A stretch of 5,532 nucleotides of DNA from Phascolarctobacterium sp. (GCA_022718015.1 JAIHZV010000097.1:1-5532), one strand, 5' to 3'. Counted from the stretch's first letter, positions 1-5,532 are shown. The notes: a model not told the origin generated them from the letters alone. Numbers and translations are program-made.

Positions 1-1
1 G

Positions 2-2569
2 CAGCAGGCTTCTGGTGTAGCCGATGTGGATGTTACCGGCGGCCGCGCTAAGGAAATCGCTATTGAGGCCGATAAGGACAAGCTCAATTATTATGGCTTG
101 ACGCTGCAGGATATTATTACGGCAGTGAAAAAGGAAAACGTTATCGTTTCCTCAGGCTCTGTTTATACAGCTGCTTTAGAAAAAACTGTCCGTTTGCAGG
201 CGCAATATAAGACGCCGGAGGAAATAAAGCATCTGCAGCTTAAGGGCGCAGGCGGCAGGTATGTCGAGCTGGGGCAGGTCGCTAACGTGCAGGCGAAGGA
301 TAAGCGTGCTGTGGCATATAGCCGCGTCGATGGTAATGAGGCAGTGTCGCTGGAGATTTATAAGGCCAGCGGTGCAAATATTGTCGATACTGCCGACGGC
401 GTTATGCGTCAGCTGGAAACGCTGCGCAAGGATTATCCGGAGTATGTCTTTACTGTTGTTTATGATCAGTCGCATTTTGTGCGTGATTCGTTGAGCAATA
501 CGCTGAAAACCTTGCTGGAGGGCTTGTTTACGACCGGACTTGTCCTGTATCTGTTCCTGCGCGGCTGGAAGTCGTCGCTGGCAGTCATGGTGGCGATTCC
601 GACTTCATTGATTGCAACTTTTTTTCTCATGTATCTTGCTGGTTATACCTTCAATATGATGTCACTTATGGGCATGGCGCTTTGTATCGGCATTCTTGTT
701 GATGACTCCATCGTCGTGTTGGAGAATATCCATCGCTTTTTGGAGCAGGGCAAAAGCGCTGAGGAAGCAGCGGAAGAGGGACGCAACGAGATTGGCATGG
801 CGGCTATAGCTATGACGCTGTGTGATGTCGTTGTTTTTCTGCCGATTGCTTTTTTGCAGAGTGCGACAGGTCAGTTCTTTAAGCAGTTCGGCATGACGAT
901 AGTTTTTGCTACGCTGATGTCGCTGGTTGTGTCGTTTACGCTGACGCCGATGCTGGCTTCACGCTTTTATAAAAACGGCATGGAAGAGCCGCAGGGCAAG
1001 CTGTGGAGCCGGCTGGATAATTTTGAAGCGCAGGCTATTGCTAAATATGAGGCTTTGTTGCGTAAGTGCATTGATAAGCCGAAAAAGCTGGTGCTGGGAG
1101 TCGCTGCAGCCTTTGCGGTGGCAGTGGCGCTGGTGCCGCTCGGAATCGTTGGCTCGGAGTACATGCCACGCACAGACGAAAGCGCTATTCAGGTGAATAT
1201 AGAGCTGCCAACAGGCTATAACGCTGACCAGACGAATGAAGCGCTGCTGCTATTCGAGGATTATCTTGCTAAGGTGCCGGAAATCGAGCATTATATGACG
1301 AATGTTACGACAACGCAGAGCATGGGCAAGCTGGTTATCGCGCTGCAAAGCGGCGATGAGCGCAGCAGGGACGTGTGGCAGGTGGCAAAGGAAATTCGTA
1401 GCTTTGCCAAACAGAATCTTAGCGATATAAAGGTGCGCGTCAACGAGATACAGTCCTCGGTAACAGGCGTTTCCGGCGGACGTAACCTTGTGCGTTCGCC
1501 TGTACAGGTGGAGCTGAAGGGCAGCGATATGGAGCAGCTGGTAGCTGATTCGGAAAAGGTTGTGCAGATTTTTGCGCAGACCGCTGGACTGAAGGATATC
1601 AAGAACTCTTATGTCAAGGGTATGCCGGAGCTTAAGGTGACGGTAAACCGCGACAAGCTGAAATATTATCACGCGACAGTCAATGATATTGCACAGTCCT
1701 TTAACGCCGCCATTGGCGGACGCAGTGCCGGCGTGCTGGCGAACGATGTGCAGAACCGTGGTAACGATACGGACATAGCGGTGCGTTTTGCCGGCGGCAG
1801 TGGCTATGATATTGATGATGTACGCGCTATCCCTGTGCAGACAGGACGCGGCAGCGTTTTCTTAGGCGACCTCGCTGACGTTGAGGAGGGCGTAGGGCCG
1901 ATTACAATCCGCCGCGTAAACAAGGAGCGTATTATAAACATTCAATGCAACCTGACGGACAGACCGCTAAACGAGGTGGTCAAGGAGCTGACGCAGAAGC
2001 TCGACCAAGCAGGTCTCAAGAGCACCTATGAGTTCTCCGGTCAGGCAATGACGATGAACGATTCTTTTAAGGAAATGACGTTGGCTTTATTGCTGTCGTT
2101 GCTTTTGATTTATCTGCTGCTTGCAGTGCTTTATGAATCGGTATTTACACCGTTCATCCGCATGTTCTCGCTGCCGTTGGGCATAATCGGCGCGATTTTC
2201 TGCTTGCTGCTGACGCATAATACGATAAATCTGTATTCCCTCACCGGCATTCTGGTTATGGACGGCCTTGTAGCCAAGAACGGCACGCTGTTGCTTGACT
2301 ATACGCTGACGCTCATGCATGAAGGCATGGCGGCGAAGGCGGCGGTCATAGAAGCAGGCAAGACACGCTTGAAGCCTATATTTATGACAGCGCTGACGAT
2401 GGTGGTGGGCATGCTGCCAACAGCGCTTTCGCTGAGCGCAGGCTCGGAGACGCGCGTGAGCATGGCGTGGGTTATTATCGGCGGTATGATAACATCGACA
2501 GTGTTCACACTGCTGGTTTTGCCGATACTGTTCCTGTGGCTGAAGGGCAGATTTCCTAAGAGAATATGA
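2..2569 (+). CDS. RND-family multidrug efflux permease (AcrB/HAE-1 type), 5'-truncated by window edge
   Basis: Inner-membrane proton/drug antiporter that forms the pump of a tripartite efflux system with a periplasmic adaptor and an outer-membrane channel. Frame 2 is open from the left edge, so the GTG at 26 is not a start; 855 residues are visible. The TM4 proton-relay pair lies in GILVDDSIVVLENI (visible residues 234-235, bases 701-706). It corresponds to AcrB D407/D408, so about 170 N-terminal residues are missing. Order: end of the first porter domain (1-165), TM2-TM6 (about 172-323), TM7 (361-383), second porter/docking region (385-690), TM8-TM12 (692-850). The TM10 lysine equivalent to AcrB K940 is in GLVAKNGTLLLDY (residue 759), and the TM11 motif RLKPIFMTAL is present, so the proton pathway looks complete. 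The drug-binding residues do not identify a substrate. A terminator follows 23 bp after the stop, so this is the last gene of its operon; adaptor or outer-membrane partners would lie upstream, outside the window. Heavy-metal (CzcA) RNDs are a less likely alternative. Family call is secure. Confidence 0.95.
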   Translation, partial: QQASGVADVDVTGGRAKEIAIEADKDKLNYYGLTLQDIITAVKKENVIVSSGSVYTAALEKTVRLQAQYKTPEEIKHLQLKGAGGRYVELGQVANVQAKDKRAVAYSRVDGNEAVSLEIYKASGANIVDTADGVMRQLETLRKDYPEYVFTVVYDQSHFVRDSLSNTLKTLLEGLFTTGLVLYLFLRGWKSSLAVMVAIPTSLIATFFLMYLAGYTFNMMSLMGMALCIGILVDDSIVVLENIHRFLEQGKSAEEAAEEGRNEIGMAAIAMTLCDVVVFLPIAFLQSATGQFFKQFGMTIVFATLMSLVVSFTLTPMLASRFYKNGMEEPQGKLWSRLDNFEAQAIAKYEALLRKCIDKPKKLVLGVAAAFAVAVALVPLGIVGSEYMPRTDESAIQVNIELPTGYNADQTNEALLLFEDYLAKVPEIEHYMTNVTTTQSMGKLVIALQSGDERSRDVWQVAKEIRSFAKQNLSDIKVRVNEIQSSVTGVSGGRNLVRSPVQVELKGSDMEQLVADSEKVVQIFAQTAGLKDIKNSYVKGMPELKVTVNRDKLKYYHATVNDIAQSFNAAIGGRSAGVLANDVQNRGNDTDIAVRFAGGSGYDIDDVRAIPVQTGRGSVFLGDLADVEEGVGPITIRRVNKERIINIQCNLTDRPLNEVVKELTQKLDQAGLKSTYEFSGQAMTMNDSFKEMTLALLLSLLLIYLLLAVLYESVFTPFIRMFSLPLGIIGAIFCLLLTHNTINLYSLTGILVMDGLVAKNGTLLLDYTLTLMHEGMAAKAAVIEAGKTRLKPIFMTALTMVVGMLPTALSLSAGSETRVSMAWVIIGGMITSTVFTLLVLPILFLWLKGRFPKRI

Positions 2570-2592
2570 AAGCTTAAATTGTGTTTTGTTTG

Positions 2593-2618
2593 GGCGGCGC
2601 GTAAGCGCCGCTATTTTT
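2593..2618 (+). terminator. Rho-independent terminator of the RND gene
   Basis: A GC-only 7-bp stem (2594-2600 with 2605-2611), extended by a G-T wobble (2593/2612), closes a GTAA tetraloop of the stable GNRA class. The sequence ATTTTT follows directly. It lies 23 bp after the pump stop codon and separates the pump transcript from the toxin-antitoxin cassette. Confidence 0.9.
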
Positions 2619-2668
2619 GCTTTTCAGCAATACTTATAAAAATATTAGTGAAAACATCAGTAAAAAAG

Positions 2669-2697
2669 TTGATTTATAGATTGACTTATGCTATATT
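2669..2697 (+). promoter_or_regulatory. Sigma-70-type promoter of the toxin-antitoxin operon
   Basis: TTGATT (2669-2674), a 17-bp spacer, then TATATT (2692-2697) preceded by TGC, an extended -10. Predicted transcription start is around 2703-2705, leaving a leader of about 25 nt before the antitoxin ATG. Two elements overlap it and could be operators: a direct repeat TTGATTTAT/TTGACTTAT (2669-2677 and 2681-2689, 8 of 9 identical, 12-bp period), and an inverted repeat TATAG-N11-CTATA (2675-2695). Type II antitoxins usually repress their own promoter, so binding here is expected, but the actual operator is inferred. Confidence 0.7.
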
Positions 2698-2712
2698 GAA
2701 ATTAAGCTTGGG

Positions 2713-2719
2713 AAAGGAG
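2713..2719 (+). promoter_or_regulatory. Ribosome binding site that decides the antitoxin start
   Basis: AAAGGAG, 9 nt before the ATG at 2729. The in-frame ATG at 2720 directly abuts this element and so is too close to use. The frame is open further upstream to 2579, but that stretch crosses the terminator and the promoter, so the long version is not real. Confidence 0.8.
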
Positions 2720-2728
2720 ATGAGCATT

Positions 2729-3052
2729 ATGGCATCTGTCGTAAGTGCAATTAACAATACGGTACCTATCTCGCAGTTCAATCGTGGATTGGCAGGGAAA
2801 ATTTTTGATGAAGTAAAAAAATATGGTGCAAAGGTTGTCATGAAAAATAATATGGCTGAGTGTGTTTTGCTTTCGCCAGAAGAGTATATGCGGATGATTG
2901 AAGAGATTGAAGATGCTCGTTTATGTGCTCTTGCAGAAGCGCGTATGGAGCATTTTGATGCAGAAAAAACGATTAGCTTCGATGATATGAATAGGAAGTT
3001 AGGTATTAAGGAAGAAGACCTTACAGATTTTGATGAGGTTGAGTTGGAATGA
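2729..3052 (+). CDS. Type II antitoxin, Phd/YefM family
   Basis: 107-residue antitoxin predicted to neutralise the RelE-type toxin encoded next to it and to repress the operon. The N-terminal half has the Phd/YefM layout: a short strand and helix around VPISQFNRGLAGKIFDEV (residues 12-29), a beta strand AKVVMKNNMAECVLLSPEEY (34-53), then a helix RMIEEIEDARLCALAEARM (55-73). In this family the N-terminal part dimerises and binds DNA. The C-terminal tail (about 74-107) is acidic and probably unstructured when free (KEEDLTDFDEVELE), matching the segment that wraps a basic toxin. Size is typical or slightly long for the family (about 80-100 residues). The stop overlaps the toxin start by 4 bases (ATGA), indicating translational coupling. 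Base composition is clearly more AT-rich than the pump gene, consistent with acquisition. A RelB assignment is the alternative; the conserved LSPEEY segment favours Phd/YefM. Confidence 0.88.
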   Translation: MASVVSAINNTVPISQFNRGLAGKIFDEVKKYGAKVVMKNNMAECVLLSPEEYMRMIEEIEDARLCALAEARMEHFDAEKTISFDDMNRKLGIKEEDLTDFDEVELE

Positions 3053-3375
3053 ATTGGCAAATAAGATTTACAAAAGCTGCTGAAAAGGATTTATTACAGC
3101 TCGATGGTAGTCAAAGAGTTTTAGTGCAAAAAGCAATCCGCAAAGTCAGCCAAAATCCGTTACCAGATTATCAAGGTGGCTATGGTAAGCCTTTGGCTAA
3201 TAAGGCTAATAGTAAGCTAGCAGGATGCTTAAAAATTAAACTTAAGGCTGCAGGTATCAGAGTAGTATATAAATTGGTTGAAATTGATGGAGTTATGGTA
3301 ATTATTGTTATCGGAGCTAGAGCTGATAATGAGGTATATGATATAGCGCAGAAAAGAATTGCTAGAGGATTATAA
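3049..3375 (+). CDS. relE: Type II toxin, RelE/YoeB-ParE superfamily mRNA endonuclease
   Basis: 108-residue basic protein, expected to cut mRNA in the ribosomal A site and so stop translation when the antitoxin is degraded. The C-terminal half aligns by eye with E. coli RelE: CLKIKLKAAGIRVVYKL matches CYKIKLRSSGYRLVYQV, and IGARADNEVYDIAQKRI matches VGKRERSEVYSEAVKRI. All five positions important in E. coli RelE are present: K62 and K64 (K52, K54), R71 (R61), R91 (R81) and Y97 (Y87). The toxin is therefore predicted to be active rather than a decayed copy. The N-terminal half (residues 1-45) carries the two-helix hairpin typical of the fold (AAEKDLLQL, RVLVQKAIRKV). The start overlaps the antitoxin stop as ATGA; GAGG at 3035-3038 inside the antitoxin gene may serve as ribosome binding site. 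The stop falls in a run of seven A. Presence of the RNase residues argues against a ParE gyrase poison. Confidence 0.9.
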   Translation: MNWQIRFTKAAEKDLLQLDGSQRVLVQKAIRKVSQNPLPDYQGGYGKPLANKANSKLAGCLKIKLKAAGIRVVYKLVEIDGVMVIIVIGARADNEVYDIAQKRIARGL

Positions 3376-3385
3376 AAAAACGCTT

Positions 3386-3419
3386 AGAGAGCATAGAATT
3401 CCTTTATACCAAGCTCTCT
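3386..3419 (+). other. Hairpin just downstream of the toxin gene
   Basis: AGAGAGC (3386-3392) pairs with GCTCTCT (3413-3419), a perfect 7-bp stem around a 20-nt loop. Only TTT follows on the + strand, so it is a poor terminator for the toxin. On the - strand it is followed, after AAGCG, by seven T (complement of the A run 3374-3380), so it could stop transcripts coming from the right, although no - strand gene is visible in the window. Function uncertain. Confidence 0.35.
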
Positions 3420-3479
3420 TTGAAGGAAGTGCGTGCGCTCGCTGCAAAAATGAGCGCTTAGGATAAAAAGCAGATATGG

Positions 3480-3520
3480 ATCACCGCTATGATTAGTACA
3501 AATCAGGCGGTGATTTTTTT
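3480..3520 (+). terminator. Rho-independent terminator of the toxin-antitoxin operon
   Basis: ATCACCGC (3480-3487) pairs with GCGGTGAT (3507-3514) in a perfect 8-bp stem. Inside the loop a second 5-bp stem forms (TGATT 3490-3494 with AATCA 3501-3505). A run of seven T (3514-3520) follows. It lies 105 bp after the toxin stop, an unusually long 3' untranslated region for such a cassette, and insulates the receptor promoter downstream. Confidence 0.9.
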
Positions 3521-3616
3521 GTTGCTAAATTAGACTGTCATAAAAATGAAACTCTTAACTCAAAGAAGGAAGAATATATAAAGGAAAAAGTTTCATCTAA
3601 TAAAAATGAAAATAGC

Positions 3617-3647
3617 TTGACTATAGAGCAGGTATATAGTTTATAAT
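3617..3647 (+). promoter_or_regulatory. Likely promoter of the TonB-dependent receptor
   Basis: TTGACT (3617-3622) and a perfect TATAAT (3642-3647), spaced by 19 bp, two more than optimal. A weaker -35 (GACTAT, 3619-3624) would give 17 bp. A start near 3654 would leave a leader of about 135 nt before the receptor ATG, long enough for post-transcriptional control. The wide spacing suggests a weak or activator-dependent promoter. Confidence 0.55.
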
Positions 3648-3660
3648 GAGACTCAATTCT
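3642..3660 (+). promoter_or_regulatory. Possible Fur-type operator overlapping the -10
   Basis: The 19 bases match the classical Fur box (GATAATGATAATCATTATC) at 12 of 19 positions by hand count. The left half is strong (ATAATGA) and the right half weak; the core is the odd palindrome TGAG-A-CTCA. The position over the -10 and start site is where a Fur repressor of an iron-uptake receptor would sit. Because AT-rich promoters give chance matches, this is tentative. Confidence 0.35.
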
Positions 3661-3681
3661 ATCTAAAGAGATAGATAGAAT
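3656..3681 (+). repeat. 9-bp perfect inverted repeat in the receptor leader
   Basis: ATTCTATCT (3656-3664) and AGATAGAAT (3673-3681) flank an 8-nt spacer. With a start near 3654 this would form a hairpin at the very 5' end of the mRNA, a position that often protects transcripts from decay. It could instead be a DNA operator for a dimeric regulator. TTTTT follows only after five further bases, so it is a poor terminator. Confidence 0.5.
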
Positions 3682-3772
3682 GAAAGTTTTTCTTGCCGAT
3701 TGCGAAGCTAGCAGCATATGACCATGCAAGACTGGATATGCGAAGGCTTTTCAATAAAATATTTTTTTTGAT

Positions 3773-3777
3773 AGGAG
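3773..3777 (+). promoter_or_regulatory. Ribosome binding site of the TonB-dependent receptor
   Basis: AGGAG ends 11 nt before the ATG at 3789. The next in-frame ATG (3801) is 23 nt away, so 3789 is the better start. A run of eight T (3762-3769) lies just upstream; U-rich leaders can help 30S binding. Confidence 0.75.
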
Positions 3778-3788
3778 TCTGAGTAAAA

Positions 3789-5532
3789 ATGAAATGTAGT
3801 ATGTCAAAAGGTTTGTTGATGACAGCTCTCATTACAGGTTCTGTGATGTGGGGGGGGTACAAGCGTATTCGCTGAAGAGCTGCAAGAGTTTTCGCTGGAT
3901 CAGATGGTTGTTACGGCAACGAGAACGGAAACAAGAGAATTAGAAGTTCCTGCTGCTGTCAGCATTATTAATGCAAAAGAAATTGAAAACAGCGGTGCAA
4001 AAACTGCATATGAGATTATTGAACGTCAGGTTGGCTTTACCAATAATGCTTATGGCCCCGGCGGTCGTGAATTCGGTGGCAGCTCTACCAGAACTGTTCT
4101 GCGTGGTCTTGATAAGGGTACATTGGTAATGGTTAACGGTGCTCCGATTAATATGATGAACTACAACAGCATGGAGGGTATTCCTGTAGAAGCTGTTGAA
4201 AAAATCGAAATTGTTCGTGGCGCTCAATCTGTACTTTACGGTGCGGAAGCAACCGGCGGCGTAGTTAATATTATTACTAAGAAAAACGGTAATCGCACTA
4301 CTATTTCCGTAGGTGCCGGCAATTATGATAAAAAATGGGGATTGTTCAGTTCCGGTAAAGGTTATACAGTTGCTGTCAGCAAGGATTATCTTGGTGATGT
4401 AGACCAGACCAATAAGGTTTTTGAAAAATCTATTAGAAAATGGAAATATCGCGACAGCAGTAAGGATAATGCTTTTGTAAGCTTATCTCCCACAGATAAA
4501 TTAAGCTTTAACTTTGCTCATACTGAGGGCAATTACTACAGAGATGGCTATACTGTGAAAAATGGTGTAGAAACCGGTGCCGGTACAGCTTACTATTACA
4601 AAGACAGACGTGATAATGTAAGCGCAATTTATGATGATAAGGACAACCAGTTCAAGACAATCGTTTCTTACAATAAACGTGTAGTTTCTCCTTACCAGGC
4701 AACTCTTAAAGGCTTTGTATATGGTCCTAACGAACGTGCTAAATCCTCTGACTGGAATCTGAATACTTTAACCTGGGATACCCAAAAAGCTTGGAACTTC
4801 CGTGATGATAAGGATACCTTGGTTCTTGGTATGACAATTTCTAAGGAAGAAGCTGAAGACAGATACAAGCATATGCAGGGCGAGCGTAAGAATTACGGCT
4901 TATATGCATCCTATAAATATGCATTTTCCGATAAGTTTGACGTAACTGCCGGTATTCGCGGTCAGCACATTAGCGAGGATTATATCAAAGGTCAGGATAA
5001 GAGCAAGAGTCATGATGAGTTTGTGCCACAAATTCAAGCTTTATACAAGCTCAGTGATAATATTTCCTGGTATGCTAATGCTGCAAAATCCTATCAGCTG
5101 CCTCCGCTGAATCAATTCTTCTCTTATCCGGGAAGTGTTGATGGCTTGAAACCGCAAGAGGGCTGGACCTATGAAACAGGTATCAAGCACATCACCGATA
5201 CCGCATCTGTAAAGGCCGGCGTATATCATATGGATATAGACGCTAAGTTTGATTGGGTTGATATCGGCCTGCCGGATAAAGTTCTGAAGAATGTTGGCAA
5301 ATTTAAAAATGATGGTCTGGAAATCGAATACAAAAAGCATCTGAGCGATCAGTTCAGCTATAATTTAGGCGCTGCGTTCTCTAACCCGAAGACTAAAGAA
5401 GAGGGCAAGGATTTCTATAAACAATCTGATGCTAAGCTGCAATTGACTGCCGGTATTGATTATACTTTCGGCAAGCTGTCCAGCAACTTGAACTTCCTGT
5501 ATCTTGGCAAACGTGAAAGCTCCTATTATAAC
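3789..5532 (+). CDS. TonB-dependent outer-membrane receptor, frameshifted at a poly-G run and cut by the window edge
   Basis: Outer-membrane beta-barrel that imports a scarce ligand (ferric siderophore, heme or cobalamin class) using energy from TonB-ExbBD. From the ATG at 3789 the frame runs 28 codons and stops at 3873-3875. From the G run (3850-3857) onward a different frame is open to the end of the window. Reading seven G instead of eight joins both into one protein (numbering below): signal peptide 1-28 with basic start (MKCSMSKG), hydrophobic core and cleavage VFA|EE; TonB box near 37 (DQMVVTATRTE); plug about 45-165 with LRGLDKGTLVMVNGAPI and the hallmark EKIEIVRGAQSVLYGAEATG followed by NIITKK; then barrel strands, including the conserved SYQLPPLNQFF region. 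About 580 codons are visible of a family length near 600-750, so only the last strands are missing. CirA/FepA/BtuB-like by plug; substrate not determinable. Codon use (GCT, GTA, AAA rich) differs from the pump gene. Expression is probably switched by G-run length. Confidence 0.88.
3850..3857 (+). repeat. Poly-G tract (8 G) in signal-peptide codons; candidate phase-variation switch
   Basis: Eight consecutive G between T3849 and T3858. The upstream frame (from ATG 3789) and the downstream frame (receptor) differ by one base, and removing one G restores MWGGTSVFA. Reading eight G gives WGGYKRIR then TGA. The receptor frame itself meets a TGA at 3844-3846 just before the tract, and no start codon with a ribosome binding site lies after it, so the written allele encodes no exported receptor. 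Confidence 0.85.

Larger units (their letters stand above)
3376..3788 (+). other. 413-bp gap without a convincing gene, between the toxin and the TonB receptor
   Basis: The left part (3376-3520) is the 3' end of the toxin transcript. It holds the hairpin at 3386-3419, a small GC-rich hairpin (GCGCTC 3435-3440 with GAGCGC 3452-3457) and the main terminator. The right part (3521-3788) is AT-rich and holds the receptor promoter, a possible Fur-like site, a 9-bp hairpin, an 8-bp inverted repeat (ATGAAACT 3546-3553 with AGTTTCAT 3589-3596), two mini-ORFs, an 8-T run and the ribosome binding site. I see no tRNA, no transposase remnant and none of the conserved cobalamin riboswitch boxes. Confidence 0.7.

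Noticed and set aside
26..28. GTG at 26 as the start of the pump gene
   Set aside because: The same frame is open upstream to the window edge, and the visible protein begins in the middle of a porter domain, so the gene simply enters from the left.
1250..1672. Long - strand open frame inside the pump gene, and similar - strand frames elsewhere
   Set aside because: These are shadows of strongly coding + strand genes, with no ribosome binding sites and no recognisable domains.
2579..2728. N-terminal extension of the antitoxin frame to a TTG at 2579 (157 residues)
   Set aside because: It would run through the terminator and the promoter, has no ribosome binding site, and does not resemble the family. 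The site at 2713-2719 points to 2729.
3680..3756. Selenocysteine read-through of the TGA at 3719-3721 extending the first mini-ORF
   Set aside because: No obvious selenocysteine insertion hairpin just after the TGA, and the product matches no selenoprotein family I know.
3654..3788. Cobalamin or other known riboswitch in the receptor leader
   Set aside because: The conserved B12-box sequences are absent, the leader is shorter than that class needs, and I do not see the core of another known class.
3538..3862. - strand frames of 63 and 67 codons over the receptor leader
   Set aside because: They run antisense through the promoter, hairpin and signal-peptide region, lack a credible ribosome binding site and promoter, and have AT-rich composition that gives open frames by chance.
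3789..5532. Receptor as a plain decayed pseudogene
   Set aside because: The only lesion is one base in a homopolymer, and the rest of the frame, signal peptide, TonB box and plug motifs are intact.
1..5532. CRISPR array, tRNA/rRNA genes, insertion sequences
   Set aside because: No regularly spaced repeats, no cloverleaf or ribosomal RNA sequence, and no transposase or terminal inverted repeats were seen.

Overview
The window looks like chromosome from a diderm (outer-membrane-bearing) bacterium of moderate GC. It combines an RND efflux pump and a TonB-dependent outer-membrane receptor with strong Gram-positive-style ribosome binding sites (AAAGGAG, AGGAG) and AT-rich promoters. That mix fits the diderm Firmicutes (Negativicutes, e.g. 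the Phascolarctobacterium/Megamonas/Selenomonas groups). This taxonomic call is inference; no marker gene is present.

Layout, all on the + strand. (1) 2-2569: the C-terminal ~855 residues of an AcrB-like HAE-1 RND transporter, open at the left edge, closed by a strong terminator (2593-2618). (2) 2669-3520: a self-contained type II toxin-antitoxin cassette with its own promoter, a Phd/YefM-type antitoxin (2729-3052), a RelE-family mRNA endonuclease with all five E. coli RelE catalytic positions conserved (3049-3375, ATGA overlap), and a terminator at 3480-3520. The cassette is visibly AT-richer than the pump gene and sits between two terminators, as expected of a mobile accessory module. (3) 3521-3788: a long regulatory region with a promoter, a possible Fur-like site overlapping its -10, a 9-bp perfect hairpin, two tiny overlapping ORFs, an 8-T run and a ribosome binding site. 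(4) 3789-end: a TonB-dependent receptor, cut by the right edge, with signal peptide, TonB box, plug and most of the barrel.

The most notable point is a run of eight G (3850-3857) inside the receptor's signal-peptide codons. As written, the reading frame breaks there and stops after 28 codons. With seven G the sequence reads straight through an ordinary signal peptide (cleavage VFA|EE) into an intact receptor. The rest of the gene has no other damage over more than 1,650 bases. This is what a phase-variable (slipped-strand ON/OFF) outer-membrane receptor caught in the OFF state looks like. A homopolymer sequencing error is the main alternative.

The genes do not form one operon. Each unit has its own promoter or terminator. 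The pump and the receptor are both envelope functions, but nothing in the sequence ties them to a common pathway.
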